From an uncultured Ruminococcus sp. (lineage in GTDB: Bacteria; Bacillota; Clostridia; Oscillospirales; CAG-272), in NCBI GenBank assembly GCA_902773455.1, contig CACYEW010000220.1, forward strand, positions 1-7,508: a stretch of DNA of 7,508 nucleotides, read 5' to 3'. The notes beneath the pieces were generated by a model. It worked only from the letters and a program-made list of their open reading frames with translations. It was not told the origin of the DNA and did no database searches. This document shows, piece after piece, positions 6,949 through 7,508 of the stretch (the first letter of the stretch is position 1; each line of letters starts with the position of its first letter). Position numbers and translations under genes: made by a program.

Positions 6949-7380
6949 ATGAATTTCAAAAGACTTGCGGCTTTTCTTCTGTTGATTTCATTTGCTGTGT
7001 GTATCTTTTCCTGTAAAAACGACGTGCAGGAAAAGAAAACTCTCGTATGGATAGAAGAAAAATCTTATTTTAACGGTTATCGTTTAACAGATAACGGAAC
7101 CGTCATATTCGATTATGCGATATGCTTTCATAATTATTCCGAAGATGATCTTGAAGTATCGCTTCAGACACAAAACAAAAAAAGTGAGCTTGAATCGTGG
7201 ATCGAATACGAAAAGTTTTATGAAGGTAAAAACAACGGCGAAATGTATAGTTTGATACCGGCATTATCGGAGGTCGTCATAAACTATTCTTTTGAAGGTA
7301 AATACTTAAGCGAAATCGTGCCGAACAGTATTTCATTCCCGGAAGAATTCATCATAGCGACAAAGATAATCGAAAAATGA
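6949..7380 (+). CDS. Small putative lipoprotein, function unknown
   Basis: The gene encodes 143 residues. The N-terminus is a lipoprotein signal peptide: basic MNFKR, a hydrophobic stretch (6-20), and a likely lipidated Cys22 in IFSC. Phe at the -2 position of the lipobox is unusual, so lipidation is likely but not certain. The mature part has alternating polar and hydrophobic segments that suggest beta strands (TVIFDYAICFHNYS, LEVSLQT, EVVINYSFEGKYL). This would suit a small beta-sandwich on the outer face of the membrane. I do not recognise the family and see no catalytic motif. By hand count, 150 of 420 bases from 6961 to 7380 are G or C, about 36 percent, clearly lower than the genes upstream. 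It is the last gene before the terminator. It may share the operon transcript, but the composition suggests a separate history. Confidence 0.75.
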   Translation: MNFKRLAAFLLLISFAVCIFSCKNDVQEKKTLVWIEEKSYFNGYRLTDNGTVIFDYAICFHNYSEDDLEVSLQTQNKKSELESWIEYEKFYEGKNNGEMYSLIPALSEVVINYSFEGKYLSEIVPNSISFPEEFIIATKIIEK

Positions 7381-7386
7381 TATTAC

Positions 7387-7430
7387 AAAGCAGAGAAAAG
7401 GTAAAAACAGTTTTCTCTGTTTTTTATTTT
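7387..7430 (+). terminator. Rho-independent terminator closing the operon
   Basis: CAGAGAAAA (7391-7399) pairs perfectly with TTTTCTCTG (7411-7419) around an 11-base loop. Upstream AAAG can extend the stem into the following T run through one G-T and several A-T pairs. The stem is followed by TTTTTTATTTT (7420-7430). It starts 10 bases after the lipoprotein stop. The stem is AT-rich, so termination may be only moderate. Confidence 0.85.
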
Positions 7431-7440
7431 CATAAAACAA

Positions 7441-7473
7441 GCCGGCGGGCGGTGGGGGGGGGACGCCGCCGGC
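7441..7473 (+). other. GC-rich hairpin with a nine-G loop run
   Basis: GCCGGCGG (7441-7448) is the exact reverse complement of CCGCCGGC (7466-7473), an 8-bp all-GC stem. The loop holds an uninterrupted run of nine G at 7454-7462. No T run follows, so it is not a second standard terminator. It lies between the terminator and the putative promoter at 7479. Its role is unknown; it could be an intergenic palindromic repeat unit or a variable tract. Confidence 0.6.
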
Positions 7474-7478
7474 GCGAC

Positions 7479-7507
7479 TTGACAGTCGCAATATGTATCA
7501 GTTTATA
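7479..7507 (+). promoter_or_regulatory. Putative sigma-A type promoter for the next transcription unit, with -35 in a palindrome
   Basis: A perfect -35 hexamer TTGACA (7479-7484) is followed after 17 bases by TTTATA (7502-7507). Alternatively the -10 is TATAA plus the first base beyond the window, at a 19-base spacing. The -35 sits in a perfect small hairpin, GCGACT (7474-7479) pairing with AGTCGC (7484-7489) around a TGAC loop. Such symmetry over a -35 can be an operator. Position after a terminator supports a promoter, but the transcribed gene is not in view and the -10 is incomplete. Confidence 0.4.
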
Positions 7508-7508
7508 A

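Noticed and set aside
7441..7473. Second rho-independent terminator
   Set aside because: The stem is strong but no T run follows on either strand; the real terminator lies just upstream.

Overview
The window is a tightly packed, single-strand stretch of a bacterial chromosome. Seven genes, the first cut by the left edge, all read on the + strand. Gaps are 2 to 16 bases, and two junctions are 4-base ATGA overlaps. An intrinsic terminator follows the last gene. No gene-free stretch exceeds about 130 bases, and I see no tRNA, rRNA, CRISPR array or insertion sequence. The purine-rich ribosome binding sites, medium GC, heavy use of ATA for isoleucine, cysE-cysS order and protein style suggest an uncultured anaerobic Firmicute of the Clostridia, perhaps from gut or rumen. 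This placement is an inference; there is no marker gene that fixes it.

Left part (1-2743), sulfur amino acids: the 3' end of cysE (serine acetyltransferase, first step of cysteine synthesis), a complete cysS (cysteinyl-tRNA synthetase, of an unusual sequence subtype), and a zinc-type homocysteine S-methyltransferase. The last has a C-terminal tail that looks like the worn-down remains of the folate-binding domain of MetH. Together they cover cysteine precursor supply, cysteine charging and, probably, methionine formation.

Middle and right part (2753-7380), carbohydrate and cell-surface theme: an 898-residue right-handed beta-helix protein related to GH28/pectate-lyase-like enzymes, with beta-sandwich domains on both sides and no signal peptide; a small membrane-anchored protein with one bacterial Ig-like domain; an HMGL/DmpG-type aldolase of a subfamily often seen in surface-polysaccharide loci; and a short AT-rich lipoprotein of unknown function. 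The beta-helix, Ig and aldolase genes are joined by ATGA overlaps, which suggests translational coupling. This trio is the best candidate for an undescribed system. Its substrate cannot be told from sequence.

Right edge (7381-7508): a rho-independent terminator, then a GC-rich hairpin with a run of nine G in its loop, then a perfect TTGACA -35-like hexamer placed inside a small perfect hairpin. This looks like the promoter region of the next transcription unit, whose gene lies outside the window.
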